A stretch of 64,000 bases of DNA from Sipunculus nudus (GCA_026874595.1 CM049306.1:47618019-47682018), one strand, 5' to 3'. Counted from the stretch's first letter, positions 49,726 through 63,552 are shown. The notes: generated from the sequence alone by a model not told the origin. Made by a program: numbers and translations.

Positions 49726-52468
49726 AGGGTCGAAAAATTGACTTGCCTTGGTGAAGCACATGTTTATACTCTAAAATTCTCCCTGAACAATGAGAGGGTT
49801 TCCGCTGATTAAAGCTTTTCTCATATGGTGAAGGCCATGCGTATCTTTTATCTTACTGTGGAAAGATTAGACTGGCCCAGTCAATGCAATGGTTTAAACT
49901 CAATTCCTCCCACTAACAGAACCATCAAACTTACTTTGCAGAGTCGCAAAGCTTAGAACAGGTACTGCCACCTCGCGGCAAATTATATAACTAAAGAACG
50001 GCTCTCTGGCGGACTGATTCATGTGGTAAGAGCTGGTACTGAGTTACGTGTATCGGTACATAGGATCACATTTTATGTTAATCTTTTTAGTAGTAAACGT
50101 TAATACTAAAGCCCAGGCAGGGTTATGGAAAGATCCTCTGGACTATAAAGGACAAACACAGGAGACGGTACTATGATTGTTTATTTCAAATATATGTACA
50201 AAACTGGATTGAAAAGGCCCCTGCATGGTTTTTGTAAACAATCTTGCAAAATTGGAACCTTCTTCAGTGACGGATAACATTGCCACTAGCAGTAAATCCG
50301 ACAACTTCCTAACAGGAAAATCACATACTCCAGCTACTCTTACCTGGGGCTTCTAAACTGCAGGATTAACCTCAACACTGCCAGCCAACAATAACCAAGA
50401 TGTACGTCCGAGCTCTCTAACTACTACAGCTGTACAAACGGTACACAAACAAAGGTGCAACGACACCGGAATCATGCAATTACTCAACACAACAGTCTCT
50501 ATGGCATCAGGAACATTCATGTAAAGAAATATTGTCCAGTGAACACTATGAAAGATAAGATGATAAATTTGTAACGACGCCAAAAATGCTGAAACCATTG
50601 GCTCGGAATTATAAATACTATGCAAAATTAAAAATCTGTTATGGCTATCCCAACTAGTCAGTTTGATAATTACGTTTAACATACTATGAACAAGTCTGTT
50701 AACATAACAATTTACAAAATCCAAAGCATTTCCTGTTTGTGGTAATCTGTATAATTTTCAATATACGAAATCAAAAATATTTCCTGTTTGCGGTAATTAT
50801 ACACAAGTTCATACTAGTTTGCACTGCTATGGTTGAGCAAGTTTTTTTATGTATATAAATATATGAGTTACTACAGTAACAATACACTCAATTTCAGTTT
50901 TTTTTTTTTCTAAAGAAATTATTGTACAGACATTAAGAGACCACAATATCTTTGTTATATACCATGGACCAAAGATTTCTTTAAAAGTTTCTTTAAACAA
51001 ATGTTCCTTACGTTGCTGTTTCTAGACTGACCAAGACAATTCAATTAAATCTAAAATGTGCGGTAAGGACCTCTGTACATATGATTTTCAATGAATTTGC
51101 AAAAGTTTGTACATTTTATTTTGTGAAACATCGAACGTTGACATGCTGAACACCTAGAATAATTACATAATTACTTGCATTTAAGTACACTAACTCTCAC
51201 AGCAAAACTAGCAAAAGCAAACATACTTTCTGAGGATAAATTAAATACAGCATGGATAATAATGATCAAATGTCCACTTATTCAAATGAATACTCCAGTA
51301 ATAACCACATTATTTATGTTTTTCTGTTTCTATTCAACTGAATATATAGCATCTTTAATTTTGATATCCGAGCTCTGGGTTCATTCTAACTGTTTCATCT
51401 GTCCTGGTTCACAGTCAAAGAGTGGGGTTGCTGTTCCTTTAGGGGTAATAAAACAGGAAACCAGCAACAAACCTTAACTGAACCTGCATAAAAACATGAT
51501 AATTACACTATGAATGCACAATATGTGTACACCTACTGTGTACAATAAGGGTCTGCCCTGAAATGGCTAATAATCACGTGTCTACTGACTGTACAATAAT
51601 AACCTTGAGATGGTGAAGACCACAGTGGTTTTATATACACTCTAACAGTCCCTCCTCCCCGTTCCTGCACCACCAGTATCAATGGCACATGTGAAAAGCG
51701 AAATATGAATGTACAACCTTATACTCATTAATATCCTGTCATGATAGCTGCCCATCCTGCACGATCAGTGCACTTGTAATGGCTCTGATTCAAATCATAA
51801 GTCTAAGATTATTTGTTCTTATACCTTGGAAAATTGAGCACCTTGTGACAACTGCTAAAGTTTAACGTAGAAGGGACACAAGTTTGTGGCTCTGCACGCT
51901 TCTCCTTATGAATGTATAATTGTACAAAGACTCGAGACACATAACTATGGTATTGGTGCTCACTGGATTAGGGTATTATTGTGTCATTTGGGCTTCCTTG
52001 GAGTGTGCCTATTTCCCTAACTATTTTGTTATTATAGTTGAAGAAAAGTTTTACCTCAAGAGGTACCAAAGTATACAACACCAGAGGTTTTACCTCAAGA
52101 GGTCCCAAAGGGTATACCACCTGAGGATTCCCTGAAGTAGCAGGGAGGGTTAGTTACCTTGAGGTAAAGTTAAATAACCTAGGCTGGTGAGACCAATGCA
52201 TACCTCACCCCCATGGGGTGTTGTTATGATACATGATGCTATGGTTTGGAAGCATTCAGGTTCCAGATGAATGACAAATGATCTACAGTGACATATAAGC
52301 ATGGAGTGAACACAAATGTATCTGTTCAACTGACTGGACTAGCACCAACTGTTTTCGTGTCAGAGCTTAAAATTTCCAGGTCATAAGGACCAATCCCTTC
52401 AAAATTACTGAATTGTACACAGAAGGAATGTAAAAATAATTTTAGAACTTTATCCTTGGTACCAGCTC

Positions 52469-52499
<31 letters not shown>

Positions 52500-54084
52500 A
52501 AAAAATCTCCCAGGCATACAGAAAAACACCATTGGTAACTGCTCGTTTCAAAAGTTAAGGGAGTAGTAAAATCAGTTTGTGGTATGCCCCCAGGGGCAAT
52601 TCCAATACAATATATTTGAACTTGTAATGTAACAACCCTACCAAACAGGGGTCAACCCCAGTCCATGAATTTTGTATAACTTATTGAGTACAGATATATC
52701 CTGACATGTGAAAAATTGTGTGCCTTCAGTGTAAACAATATCAGGATCTCCTACCATTCAATATGATAAACATAGTTAAGTTGGATATGCCAAAAAAAAA
52801 ATAAAATCCAGCTTCGCAGAAAAGCATATATCAACACAACATTACACATTAATACAATCAAATGCCTTAATCAAATGCATAAACAACGTATACTCAGGTC
52901 ATGCATATTTAACATATTTTGTGGAGCTCAGCTCACTGCCCATGTTGAAACTACAATCACAATAATACAGGGAGTATGATACGTACAAAAACTGAACATG
53001 ACTATGTCTTTATATACATAAATAATATTAACCAAAAACTAAGATTGAAGAAAACCACACCTTATGGTATAAATAATCAATAACAGATGTACCTTCTGAT
53101 CTACATACATCGTGCACAGCGATAAATGACTTTGCATATGTATCAAGTGTCTATGTACATATTCAAAGAAGCCAGTAACAAAGAGTGCATGCTGCCTTGG
53201 GAAATTTGTAGCTTCACACAGGGATATGAGAAAAATATAATTCATTATGTTAGGTACATCATACTGGTGAGTTATTGAAGAAAAGGCTATGTACAAACTT
53301 ATGACAATAACATGAACAAAGTGCTGTGCATACGTGCCACTATGTACACCTGTGACTTAAGTCACCAAAACAAATCTCTCACATCTCTCACATATCATGT
53401 GTAGTCCATAACTACATAAACGGTAACTATATATAACAGGATATATATATAGATATATAATAATCTTACAGTGTGTATGCATTATATATAACCGTCATAT
53501 TATATACAAATTATACAAACTGTGCTTCTGTTCTTTCCATGGCTTTGATCGAGTCCCTGTCATGTCCTTCTGTAAAACACGGCCACCAACAAACCTTTTT
53601 CCTCTCACAATTAATGGAGTTATACACCTTGTTATTCAAAACACTCATAGCTACAAATAAATTATATTTGAAATTGTGATAAGGAGATAAAATTAACAAG
53701 ACAATAATTAAATAATCAGGCAGATCTGTGTTTCAAGTGTGTCTTCAAGGACCACTTTTCATTACTTAATGATTACTTTCAATAAATATTGGTCTTTATA
53801 ATGTCACCTTTGAGAAAACACCTCAACACTTAGAACTGGAGTATTTCTCAATCAAGCATACAAAATTCAAATCCAACCTCTTCCCGTCTTTCCATGTCAA
53901 AAGTGTGTGTATATATATGTAAGAGAGAGTGACAAACTAGTCAACTTGCTACATTTATTAATCCTTGCAAAAAGGAATCTGTCCTTATCCTGGAAATTCA
54001 CTTTTTACAACTTGAATAGTATACAGTCCTGATCACTGTTAAAATGCAATATATACACAACTTGATGTTTAATATGTATTAACA

Positions 54085-56027
54085 AGGGACCTATGGGTCA
54101 CTGTGCTCAGCTGAAGTTAACCTTGAAGGTAAAAATCTAAAATAATATCAAATGGAGATAAAGTGTAAGAGGAAGAGGTAATAAAGGCCATGGTTGGTTT
54201 ATATGATTGGTTTGTATTGATGAGCAAGAAATTGTTGCAAATAATATTTTGTGACCTGACCATGTGTTTCCTAATGTTGAAACTGAAGCATGTGAGCAGT
54301 TTGTGAACAAATGATCTGTACAGTTACCATGACCATTAGTTGGCTTTTCGATTAACTGTTGACATTTCAGTAGTTTACACATTTGTTCAATCGAATCTTT
54401 TATTTTTGTATAATATATATTATTAAATATGGTTTTTTTTAATGAAATGTATACAGTTGAAATATAACTAATTAACAACATAAAACATGGCAAACAAAGC
54501 CTGATCTCAAATTCTGCTGAGGCAGGAAAATAATGAACAAATGTTTGTCATAAATCCTCATTTTTTTATCACATCAATTTTTTTTTTAAATTAAGTTTAT
54601 ATTTCTATACATTTTCAATATAACATATATATCTGAATATAAAAGTTGATTCATAATTCTCAATTGCATCATCATAAATCTCAATCTTGTCAGATAACAC
54701 CACATCATGCATACAAATGTTTATTTATTTTTTACCACAAAAATATATCTTTTAAATCTGCAAAACAATAAATATCTAAAAAAAATACTTGAATTTAGAT
54801 TTTATAATTTTTAATTGTGTCTTTATTTATCCATAATGTGCTTCATATTTTATCATAATTTAAGCATACTGATGGGTTCCATTATGATTGGTAAAATCAT
54901 TTAAAAGAAAAATGATTTCTTTAAAAATGCTACATTACACAACATTGCATCTTCTGGATTACACCTTGAATTACTTTTTCAAGGAAAGTTTTTGCATATC
55001 AGAGTGGAAGCAGCATTACAATTAAGGAGATACAGTGAAAACAATAACAATACTGCATAACACTTGGTGGGTTGTGTTTGCGGGGGGGGGGGGGGGGGGG
55101 GGGGGGGTCATTGGGGTGGTGATATGAGAATAACTGTACACCTGTCACAGCAGGGGATCTCCCCCAGTGACTGTAACAAATCAGAAACTCTGGCATAGCT
55201 GACTTCCAGTGACCTGGAGTGGGACCCTGCATCTGTAATCTGTAAACAAAGCAAATGACTACAATAGAGCCTCAAGAAAAAAATCAATAACCAGCTTAAT
55301 TTTCAAGCTTTTACTTCCAAATTTCAGATTTAAACAAATTAAATATTTATGTTCACATGCTGTGAAAATTAAATCAATGGTGCTTTCAGGAAAAAAACGT
55401 GCCATGGTCAAAGTTGGGCAAAATTTAAGGTCCTGATTTTATTTTTATGCTAATTACTTAAAAAATTTACAAAATTCAGATCTAATTTTGGGTAAACAAT
55501 TGAATCTTAATTAAACATAGTTATATACTTGGGAAAACAGACTCTAGTTTCAAAATTTTTCATGTTAAGTGAGTAAATATTTTTCCTGATTTTTTACAAA
55601 GTCCATTATGTTTGGGCCCATAACTTAAAGAATTTATACTTAACAGACTTAATTTCTGGCATGTACATAGGAACTATATAGAAGAATATTTATGGTAAAT
55701 ATGAGGAAAAACAGATGAGTGGTTTTGATATTAGGCAGTCCTGAAGTGTGAAAATAGGATTTTAATAAAAAATTGAGGTTTTTCCTTAATTTCTCAAAGG
55801 AACGAAGTCGCAGAGACCCAGTTTTCGGCTTGGTAGGAGATCTTGGGGACATCTAACATTATGCTGAATTTTGGATTCCTAGGTCTTACGGTTTCAAAAC
55901 GTGCCACATCGACGGACGGACGGACGGACGGACGGACGGACGGACGGACGGACGGACAGACGGACGGACGACGGACAATGGACCACGACTATAGCTCAGA
56001 TGACTTATAGTCAGCTGAGCTAAAAAT
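54085..56027 (-). mobile_element. Possible inverted copy of the AGCTCAGCTGA family
   Basis: 54085-54115 (GACCTATGGGTCACTGTGCT, then CAGCTGA) resembles the inverted 3' end, and GTCAGCTGAGCTAAAAA near 56020 is the inverted 5' end. The distance (1.9 kb) and a largely unlike interior leave open that these are two fragments. Confidence 0.35.
55911..55977. repeat. (GACG)n microsatellite
   Basis: About 67 bp of GGAC/GACG tetranucleotide next to the TIR-like end GTCAGCTGAGCT. The inverse (GTCCGTCC) is a hallmark at the head of related repeats at 16490 and 23430. Confidence 0.95.
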
Positions 56028-56071
56028 ACACATGCATACTTGACACAAAACCTGTAGTTGTCCCACAATCA

Positions 56072-56764
56072 CTAGGATTCACCGGGCTCTGTGATTTCTG
56101 CAGTCTTTGGAGGTAATTCTGTGCCACTGACTTTAACGTCACCCTCAGTGGATTTTGTAACTGTGTCACAATCCATTTTGTTCTCAGTCAACATTTTTTC
56201 AGGACACTCTTTTTCCTGCGTGTCCATTGGTTCCTCCACCGTAACCATTTCTGTCTCTACACTCACAGACTTGTCTGTTTTTTCACTTGGCCTGACCACA
56301 TTTTCTGTAGGTTTTGCTGGTGTTACCTCACTGGTATGAGAATGTGATTTTTCAGTTGGCTGTGATGCAGATTTGCTTGGGGTATGTGTGGAATTGGAAC
56401 TCTTTGTGTCTCTTTCACTACTTGACTTTTTAGGAGTCTTTTCAACATGTCGTGCTGACTTTTCAGTTGCTTGCCTGTCTGTGGGCACTTTCTCTTGGAT
56501 TTTTTCTTGGGGTTTTTCAGTTTTTTGCGGCGTTTTTTCCCCCTCTGACAAGGAATCCTCTGGGGATGTAGTTTTGTAGTCAGGGTAGTAGTTCTTGAGT
56601 CTTACATGCCAAGCTATACTGCTCACAGCTGACACCGTCTTAAACTGGTGGACAACATTACGTGGGATGAAATAGATATCGTTGTCCCTCAGCTGAATAC
56701 GAGAGTATCGTATCCCCTCTCTCCTCAACTGGTTCAGCTTGGCATCTTCAACCCACATGACACA
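56072..56764 (-). CDS. RSBN1: RSBN1-like terminal coding exon
   Basis: Acceptor CTCTCAG on the minus strand; phase 0. It reads CVMWVEDAK... and ends at 56072. Conserved for about 65 residues, then a low-complexity tail ([25 protein letters not shown]). Confidence 0.95.
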   Translation of the reverse strand, partial: CVMWVEDAKLNQLRREGIRYSRIQLRDNDIYFIPRNVVHQFKTVSAVSSIAWHVRLKNYYPDYKTTSPEDSLSEGEKTPQKTEKPQEKIQEKVPTDRQATEKSARHVEKTPKKSSSERDTKSSNSTHTPSKSASQPTEKSHSHTSEVTPAKPTENVVRPSEKTDKSVSVETEMVTVEEPMDTQEKECPEKMLTENKMDCDTVTKSTEGDVKVSGTELPPKTAEITEPGES

Positions 56765-59700
56765 CTGAGAGGTAAAACAAAATATACTTCAGTGAACAAA
56801 ATGTGATTAAAGTTGTTCTATAAACATCACACAATCATACAAAACTAGATATTTCTTGGCAACGCAGGTGCCACAGTATACCTAGACAATTAATCCCCCC
56901 CCCCCCCCCTTTAAAATAGGCCCCCCATCTTCAACAGCATATACTGACACTTGGCAAGCGACTATGGTTTCTTCCATCTTTCAACTTTGAAAAACAATAT
57001 TTTTCACCAAATATTGGGGCAAATAGGGTATATCACTCTAGAGAAAAGAGCATTATTTATTTTACAAAAACAGGAAGGTAGGTGGCCCCCCCTGTATGGT
57101 TTACAAGAAAGTTTTCCAAAATGGAAAGACATGCCAAATTTAAGACCAATACCTTAAACCACTCCAGAGATGTGAGCAATTTTCACCCAAAGCACATGTA
57201 AAGATGGATGCCATGGCAAAATGGTTGCAGATGGCAACACCAGTCTTGAGTACAAGATGGAGGAGTCCAAGATCTATGGATATGCATAATTTCAGGCTGA
57301 TCGGGCAAACCACTCCTGAGAAAAGAGCATCAATTTATTTTACAGAAACAGGAAGGTAGGTAGGCCCCATCTGTCTGGTTTGTGAGAACACTTTCCAAGA
57401 TGGATGGACATGCCAAATTTCAGACCAACACATTGAACCACTCCTGAGATGAGCAAATTTCACCTGAAGCAACCAAACAGATGGACAACAAACAATTACG
57501 ATTGCAGACAGCGCCACCAGACTTGAATACAAGATGGAGGCATCCAAGATCAATGACTCTGCACATTTTTAGCCCAATCTGTCCATTAGTTTTAGACTAA
57601 TAATGCTCACAGTACTGTCAAGTGGCAATGATGAGGTATTTAAAGGCGCTAAAAAAAGGTGGCAGAAGACAAAGCTATCCAAGATCTTCAGTCAATTTGA
57701 TTTTTGGAACAATCCATGCATCCTTTATGTGATTTTTATGATTTTGTGTGATTTTCACCATATATGGCAATATACAAGGTCAAGGCCACTCATAGGAAAG
57801 GTCATGACCCCAATTTATACATCATCTCATAACCCATGTCTATGTATATGCATAATATGAAAGAAATCTGTCCATTAGTTTTTTACTTATAATGCACATT
57901 AAAAATATAAAAATTTTCCTTGATCTTGTACATTAATTAAAGCAGAGAAGTAATTAGGGCCCTGCCTGAAAAGAGGTGCCCTATAGTGTTCATCGTGTCA
58001 GTCTGTCTTTCTGTCCGTCTGGACACTTTCTTTTGTGCAAAATATATCAACAAGAACATGCTTGATTTTCTCATATTCACAGGGATGATTGGTACCTATG
58101 AGGACTCAATCCCTGTCGAATTACAGGTCTGTCAGAATTCAAATATGGTCACAAGAGCACAATCGGTGATTTTCTATCCTGCACAATATCTCGAAGAGAA
58201 CATGCTTGATCTTTCTCATATTCACAGGGATGATTGGTACTTATGAGGACTATCTCTGTTGAATTACAGGTCTGTTAGAATTCAAATATGATTGCTAGAG
58301 CACAATCTGTGACTTTCTCAACAAGAACATGCCTGATCTTTTTCATTTTCAAAGGGATGATTGGTGCCTAGGAGGACTCCATCCCTATTGATTAATAGAC
58401 CTGTCTGAATTCCAATATGTCCACCACAGCACAATCAGGGAATTTCTTTCACACGCGATATCTCAACAAGAACATGGACAACCTTTCTCAAATTCAATCA
58501 ATCTCTATTGAATTACAGACCTGTTGGAATTCAAATATAGCCACCAGAGAACATTTTGTGGTTTTCTTTCCCATGCGAAACCTTAACAAGAGCATTCTTG
58601 ATCTTTCTCATTTTCACTGGGATGATTGGTCACTTGTGCCTACGAGGACTCCATTCCTATCGAATTACAGACTTGTTGGAATTCCAATATGGGAGCCAGA
58701 GCACAATTGGGGATTTTCTCTCACACGCAATATCTCAACAAGAACATGCTCAATTCTTTTTCAAATTCACAGGGATGATTGGTGCGTATGAGGACTTATC
58801 CCAATCAAATTACAGGCTTGACCGAAATGAAGCATGGCCTCCAGAGTACAAATGGTGATTTTGTATTGCTCCGATTATTTCAGACATATCTTTTTTATTA
58901 TTAATATGCTTTGAACCAGTAGGATTGTTGTTCCCTCGTGCATATTGATTAAAACCTGTTGCCTGGAATCATCCCTGAAGTAACTGGGCTAGTGACCGGT
59001 TTTTTGAGATTTTAGAGTAATGATGTAATGATAGATGAACATCCTACCTGAGACACAGGGGGCTCATGGCGGTCCAGTTGGAGCTTCTCACACACCTCCA
59101 GGAAATCCCCAGCATGGAAACAAACTACATCCTTCACTATACGATCACCGTGACTCCTACAGGGAGAAACAAATCCACAAGTTACGTTATAAATTATACC
59201 AGTTTCAAAGCCAGTTCCTGACCTGGACCAGTCACCTTTATGATCCTGAAAGTACCAAACCCTGATTACTGGAACAACTTGTGTTTCATCAAAATGTCTT
59301 TAGTGAAATATTAGTAAAATATATATAATTCACCTTATAAAAAAGATTAATATTAAGTTACAGCCCCCAATCATATTGACAGGAACTGTTGTAACTAAGT
59401 TTGTACTGTATATAAACAGTGGAATGAAGAGAATCAGATTGAATCTGATTAAGAATTTAGAAGACGGCCAAATGCATAACACTACTAGAATATGTAATAC
59501 TAGCTGATAAACCCTGTATACCGGGCTTTTTACCGCGGTTTGGGAGATATATTTACTGAGATATTGAATGTTGGCTCAATTTTTATTATAAAAGTTAAAA
59601 TAAAATATCGATTTTTAGTGGGATACTCACTGAATACGATATGTTCAAATAATTTTTACTGTTATTTTGTGGCGCTGAGCTCGTGGCAAAAATCATATCC

Positions 59701-61055
59701 CGGTATGTTTACCTTGAAGACCTGGTCAGTGATGGTTTACATTGCGAACCGGAATGAGACGCGGAGGCATACAGTGTTTCGTTGATATTTGACTGGTTTC
59801 TATCGTTGGTCGTATAAAGAATAGGTTGATGTGAGGAACACATGAAAGATTAATTAAATGTACGTTGCAAAAGGAAACTGTTCCTGAAGAAGGAAACAGA
59901 AATATGCATACATCATAAGTAGCAGAAGCGGACTCCATGCAGTGGGTCCGTATCCCATTTTCAGCCACCGCAACCTTTTTTTCATCATATCAGACAAATT
60001 TTGAGGCCTGAAACCCCCGAAACCACCCCAGCCCTGTTCCTGAAACTGGAACCTTGAATTAAGTTTTGTAATTAATCCTCCTGGGTTGAACTCTCCATTT
60101 CATAAAGCGAGAAACATGTGTTTTTCTCTTTTACTGACCACGCACGTGGGTCAAATCCCTCATTGAAAGCAAGCCTTATTCACATGAACAATAGTCCTTA
60201 GTGTTAGAGGTTAAGTGACCACAATGCACGCATTCCGGTGATTGCCGAAGGCAGTTCGGCTGTGCTCGGTAAAAAAACTGAAAAATCACTCAAAATTATA
60301 TGTTTATTAAAAATTATTTATATCGCCTATGTCACTGCGGGGATAATAACCTTTAAAATGATGTATGGCACAATATTGTACACAACGTGGTTATAGAGAA
60401 CACTGCGAACAAATGTGAACCGAATTCCTTTTATAAGTATAAAGATTCAATATATTCAAAGTATCACTTGGTAAAAATTTTCTATGACAAAATTTAGCCA
60501 GATAACACTGACAACTGAAGGTTATCCATTTGTACATGAAAAGGTTGCAAATCATGGGTTTAGGGAACTCCTTTACCAAGAGTAGTGCTAATGCACGTTA
60601 AGGTTTATCCCATTATTATTTAAGCCTGGATGAATATTTCTACAGTCAATAAGGCTCACATCTGTATATCAAGCTTGTAACTTATGTCTGCCACCCACTG
60701 GTGATTTTGCTGTGATTTTCATATGCGATCAAAAGCACACAGTCAGTGATCATCTGCAACTGCTTGCGACGGACAATTTTAGTTTCATCGCACTGCATCA
60801 CAGCAAAATTGCCAGTGGATGGCAGGCTTTACACAACTTTCTGATGCACTAAATATTACATTCAACCACAAGACTTTATACACTTACTCTTGACCACAAT
60901 GGACCGCCTTGAGGACCCCGACAGCTGCGGTGGTCTGTCTGTCAAACCCTTGACCCACGTGGTCTGCGTGTGAGCGTGTACGGTCCTCTACCAGTGTTTC
61001 CCGTGGTTCTGATGCCCTTGGTAGGTACTGTAGGTTCCTTAGTTCATTCACACCT
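56072..61055 (-). CDS. RSBN1: RSBN1/RSBN1L-like (KDM9) histone lysine demethylase, C-terminal three exons
   Basis: Exons (minus): 60888-61055, 59048-59153 and 56072-56764. They join in phase (2 then 0) to 321 codons plus stop. Blocks typical of RSBN1: [108 protein letters not shown]1 family members (including nematode DPY-21) are nuclear JmjC-type demethylases of H4K20me2. The VVHQFKTVS block looks like the distal metal-binding His of the JmjC fold (inference). The last 160 residues are a Ser/Thr/Glu/Lys-rich tail with no domain, likely disordered. Earlier exons lie beyond the window or were not found. RSBN1 and RSBN1L cannot be told apart in an invertebrate. Confidence 0.93.
57000..57600. 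repeat. ~300-bp direct duplication in RSBN1-like intron
   Basis: Two copies share GAAAAGAGCAT, CAGGAAGGTAGGTGGCC-like, ATGGACATGCCAAATTT and CAGACTTGA/CAGTCTTGA-TACAAGATGGAGG blocks. Confidence 0.65.
58030..58860 (+). repeat. ~130-145-bp tandem repeats in RSBN1-like intron
   Basis: About six units with ATCTCAACAAGAACATGC, then GGGATGATTGGT, then GAGGACTC and GAATTACAG, near 58080, 58228, 58352, 58490, 58620 and 58763. A CTGTCTTTCTGTCCGTCTGG head precedes them at 58000. The open frames here are shadows. Confidence 0.8.
59048..59153 (-). CDS. RSBN1: RSBN1-like penultimate exon
   Basis: 106 bp. The acceptor ends ...TAGGAG; using the TAG three bases earlier would create an in-frame TGA. Donor GTAGGA. 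It reads (D)[17 protein letters not shown] to RHEPPVSQ. Confidence 0.9.
59155..60887. other. RSBN1-like intron, nothing else recognised
   Basis: No exon-like frame, repeat end or RNA gene recognised. 60660-60830 contains a short inverted pair (CTGCCACCCACTGG / CCAGTGGATGGCAGG). Confidence 0.35.
60888..61055 (-). CDS. RSBN1: RSBN1-like upstream exon
   Basis: 168 bp between GTTACAG and GTAAGTG, phase 2 in and out. It reads [19 protein letters not shown] to [10 protein letters not shown]. Confidence 0.93.
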
Positions 61056-61680
61056 CTGTAACAAACAAGAAGGGCAAATGATAATCCACAATACTCCAAA
61101 CCATACCCTGTAAATATATTTCCTATTAACAACAATAAATATAGGCAAAATAATCTAACATAACGGCAGCACATACCCCTGAAGAGCATTCCCACAACAA
61201 GTTACAAGATGTGTATTCTTCAAGAACTTAAATTTTTCTTGAATATTTTACAAAGTCTCTAAAAATTAAGTAAGGACCTTACATTTAAGACACGGTGCTT
61301 TTATGTACAGCCAGTCATAACACCACTTATCAGTTTTTAAACCATATATGGATATGCACAAGTATATAACAGTAACTTTGAAGCTTGGGTTTGTACATGA
61401 AGTATATATTGTATATGATATGATAGTGGTCATGCCATAAGATGACTGCATAAATAGCTGTGACCTTGAAAAGTAGGTCCAGATGACCCATTTACAAACA
61501 GCTAAGATGTTATACATCTGCCCTGAAGAAATAAATTACCTATGTTTAATTATTTTTTTAGATTTCCAATTCACAAGGCAAAAATTAAATAAGATGATGA
61601 AAATTTGTAATCTTAATTTAAATGTTGTAGATGGCTCGAATCGCATGGCCATCAAGGCCATGAAGCATGGAAATAAATAA

Positions 61681-63552
61681 CAAGGCCTACAGGCCTAATG
61701 CGAACCTGTGCAACAGCATATACACCAGGTATAATGCTTCACTGCTAGACCATTACTTTCAAAAGCATTTGTAATATGTACATGAACAATGCAAATACTA
61801 AACATTTTGAACAAGAACCAATTACACAAATACCACTGCTGAAATATTGGCATGAGTGCACACCACACAAAAATGATTGTAGGTGGTGCCACCAATCTTG
61901 TATATGACAGCTATCCGAGATGAATACATATGTCCAATTTCAGGCTGATATATCAAACCCCTCCTGAGATATAAGCTGGCATATACACTGTGCAAAAATT
62001 ATTGTAGGTGGCACCACCAGTCTTGTATATGACAAGGCTATCCGACAATTTCACGCTGATATATCATATCCCTCCTGAGGAAACTAGAATGGCTTGTTTT
62101 CGCAATTGCAAAAACAAATGTCTCCCCCCCCTCCTTTTTGCATATAGGTTATATCAATGAAGACATGGTGAGAGATCTGACCCGGTCAAGGTCACCAGGT
62201 TTCAAACTCATCCAAGATTTTGGTAGGAACAATCAGTGTTTCAAATTTGGGAGGAAAATATCCAACCCTTCAAAAGTTATCGCGTTCACAAGACAATAAC
62301 TATAATTTGACTGATTTGAACTTATTTAAAGATATTGGTCAAGGTCACCAGCTTTCGAACTCCTTCGAAAACTTTGTATGAACAATTATGTACCAAATTT
62401 GAGGACAAAATGTGAAATACTTCAAAGTTATGGGCTTCACAGTAATTTTCCATTTTTGCAGATTTGATCTTGAAGATGAAGGTCAAGGTCAAGGTCACCG
62501 TGTTTTGAACTCTTCCTAGATTTCAGTAGGAACCATTAGTGTGTCAAATTTCGGCGGAAAATATGCTGCCTTTAAAAAGTTATTATGTTCATAAAATAAC
62601 CAAAAAATTTTACATTTCAGCAGATTTGACTTTGAAGAGCAAGGTCAAGGTCACCAGTTTTCAATCAGTGTTTTACATTTATGAGGAAAATATGCAGCTG
62701 TTCAAAAGTTATCCCGTTCACAAAATATCCTACGAAAATTTAACATTTCGGCAAATTTTACCTCGAAGATGAAGGTCAAGGTCACCAGGTTTAGAAAATG
62801 TCCGAGATTTTTTTTGTGGGAACCATCAGTGTTTTAATTTCTGAGGAAAATATGCAACCCTTCATAAGTTACCGCGTTCACAAGATATACAACAAATATT
62901 TAACATTTCGGCAGATTAGACCTTGAAGATGAAGGTCAAGGTCACCAGGTTTAGAACTTGTCAGAGATTTTGGTGGGAACCATCAGTGTTTAACATTTCG
63001 GAGGAAAATATGCACCATTTCAAAAGTTCATGGCGTTCACAAGATATCCTATAGACGACTGATGACGACAGACATCAGTGGCACTGAAAAAAAGTGTCCT
63101 CTGGAGGGTGGGAGACATAATAAGGCCATCCTTAAAAATTTCTGTGTTGGGGCTAACATTGGTCCAAAAAAAGTCATCAGGTAGGGAGGAAAAAAATATT
63201 TTTTTTAAAGGAGGATCTGGAGTTTACTACACCTTTTTTTTACCAGATATTAGCATATGCAAGGTTTATGTCAAATTACATACCCGTACTCCATTCATTC
63301 CTTGCCTTGATACCACTGAAACATGCACAACAAGGTATCTCTGAACAGATTTTGTGTTTTATTACAGGCTTAAAATCCTGTACTTGGGTTTAAAATGTTT
63401 TAGTACATGCTTTGAACATGTACATGTCAAACATTCACGTATTTGAAAAGTTATCAAGTACTTTTCTAATAATGGTCAAGCATGTTATCATGGAAGTATT
63501 ATAACTGATGTATATCCCATTGCACAGGTTCGCATTAGGCCAGCAAGCCTTG
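61681..63552. mobile_element. Inverted-repeat element, GCGAACCTGTG family, copy 3
   Basis: The left end CAAGGCCTACAGGCCTAATG then CGAACCTGTGCA, and the right end inverted, match at 28 of 32 positions. Both ends are the 'right' type seen at 26400-26538, set head to head, so it differs from copies 1 and 2. The interior is tandem repeats. No coding capacity. Confidence 0.6.
62150..63060 (+). repeat. ~150-bp tandem repeats with AAGGTCAAGGTCACC
   Basis: Six units near 62180, 62335, 62480, 62640, 62775 and 62935. Each has AAGGTCAAGGTCACCAGGTT, then GGAACCATCAGTGTTT, then GAGGAAAATATGCA, then GTTATCGCGTTCACAAGATAT. Confidence 0.85.

Larger units (their letters stand above)
50170..56071 (-). other. 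Probable long 3'UTR / downstream region of the RSBN1-like gene
   Basis: AT-rich, mostly free of tandem repeats up to 53.9 kb, no exon recognised. A minus-strand AATAAA (TTTATT near 50178) with a change of sequence character around 50150 would suit a 3' end, but the length (about 5.9 kb) is only inferred. It also contains C22A15 near 52470 and G27 near 55081. Confidence 0.25.

Noticed and set aside
50353-50724. Minus-strand 123-codon frame ending in a 2A-like looking motif (WLLLAGSVEVNP)
   Set aside because: The key Asp, Gly and final Pro of the 2A consensus are missing, the frame stops two codons later, and no adjoining gene is in frame. It is most likely chance inside the presumed 3'UTR.
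55999-56068. VRPSVRPSVRPS frame
   Set aside because: Translation of the (GACG)n microsatellite.
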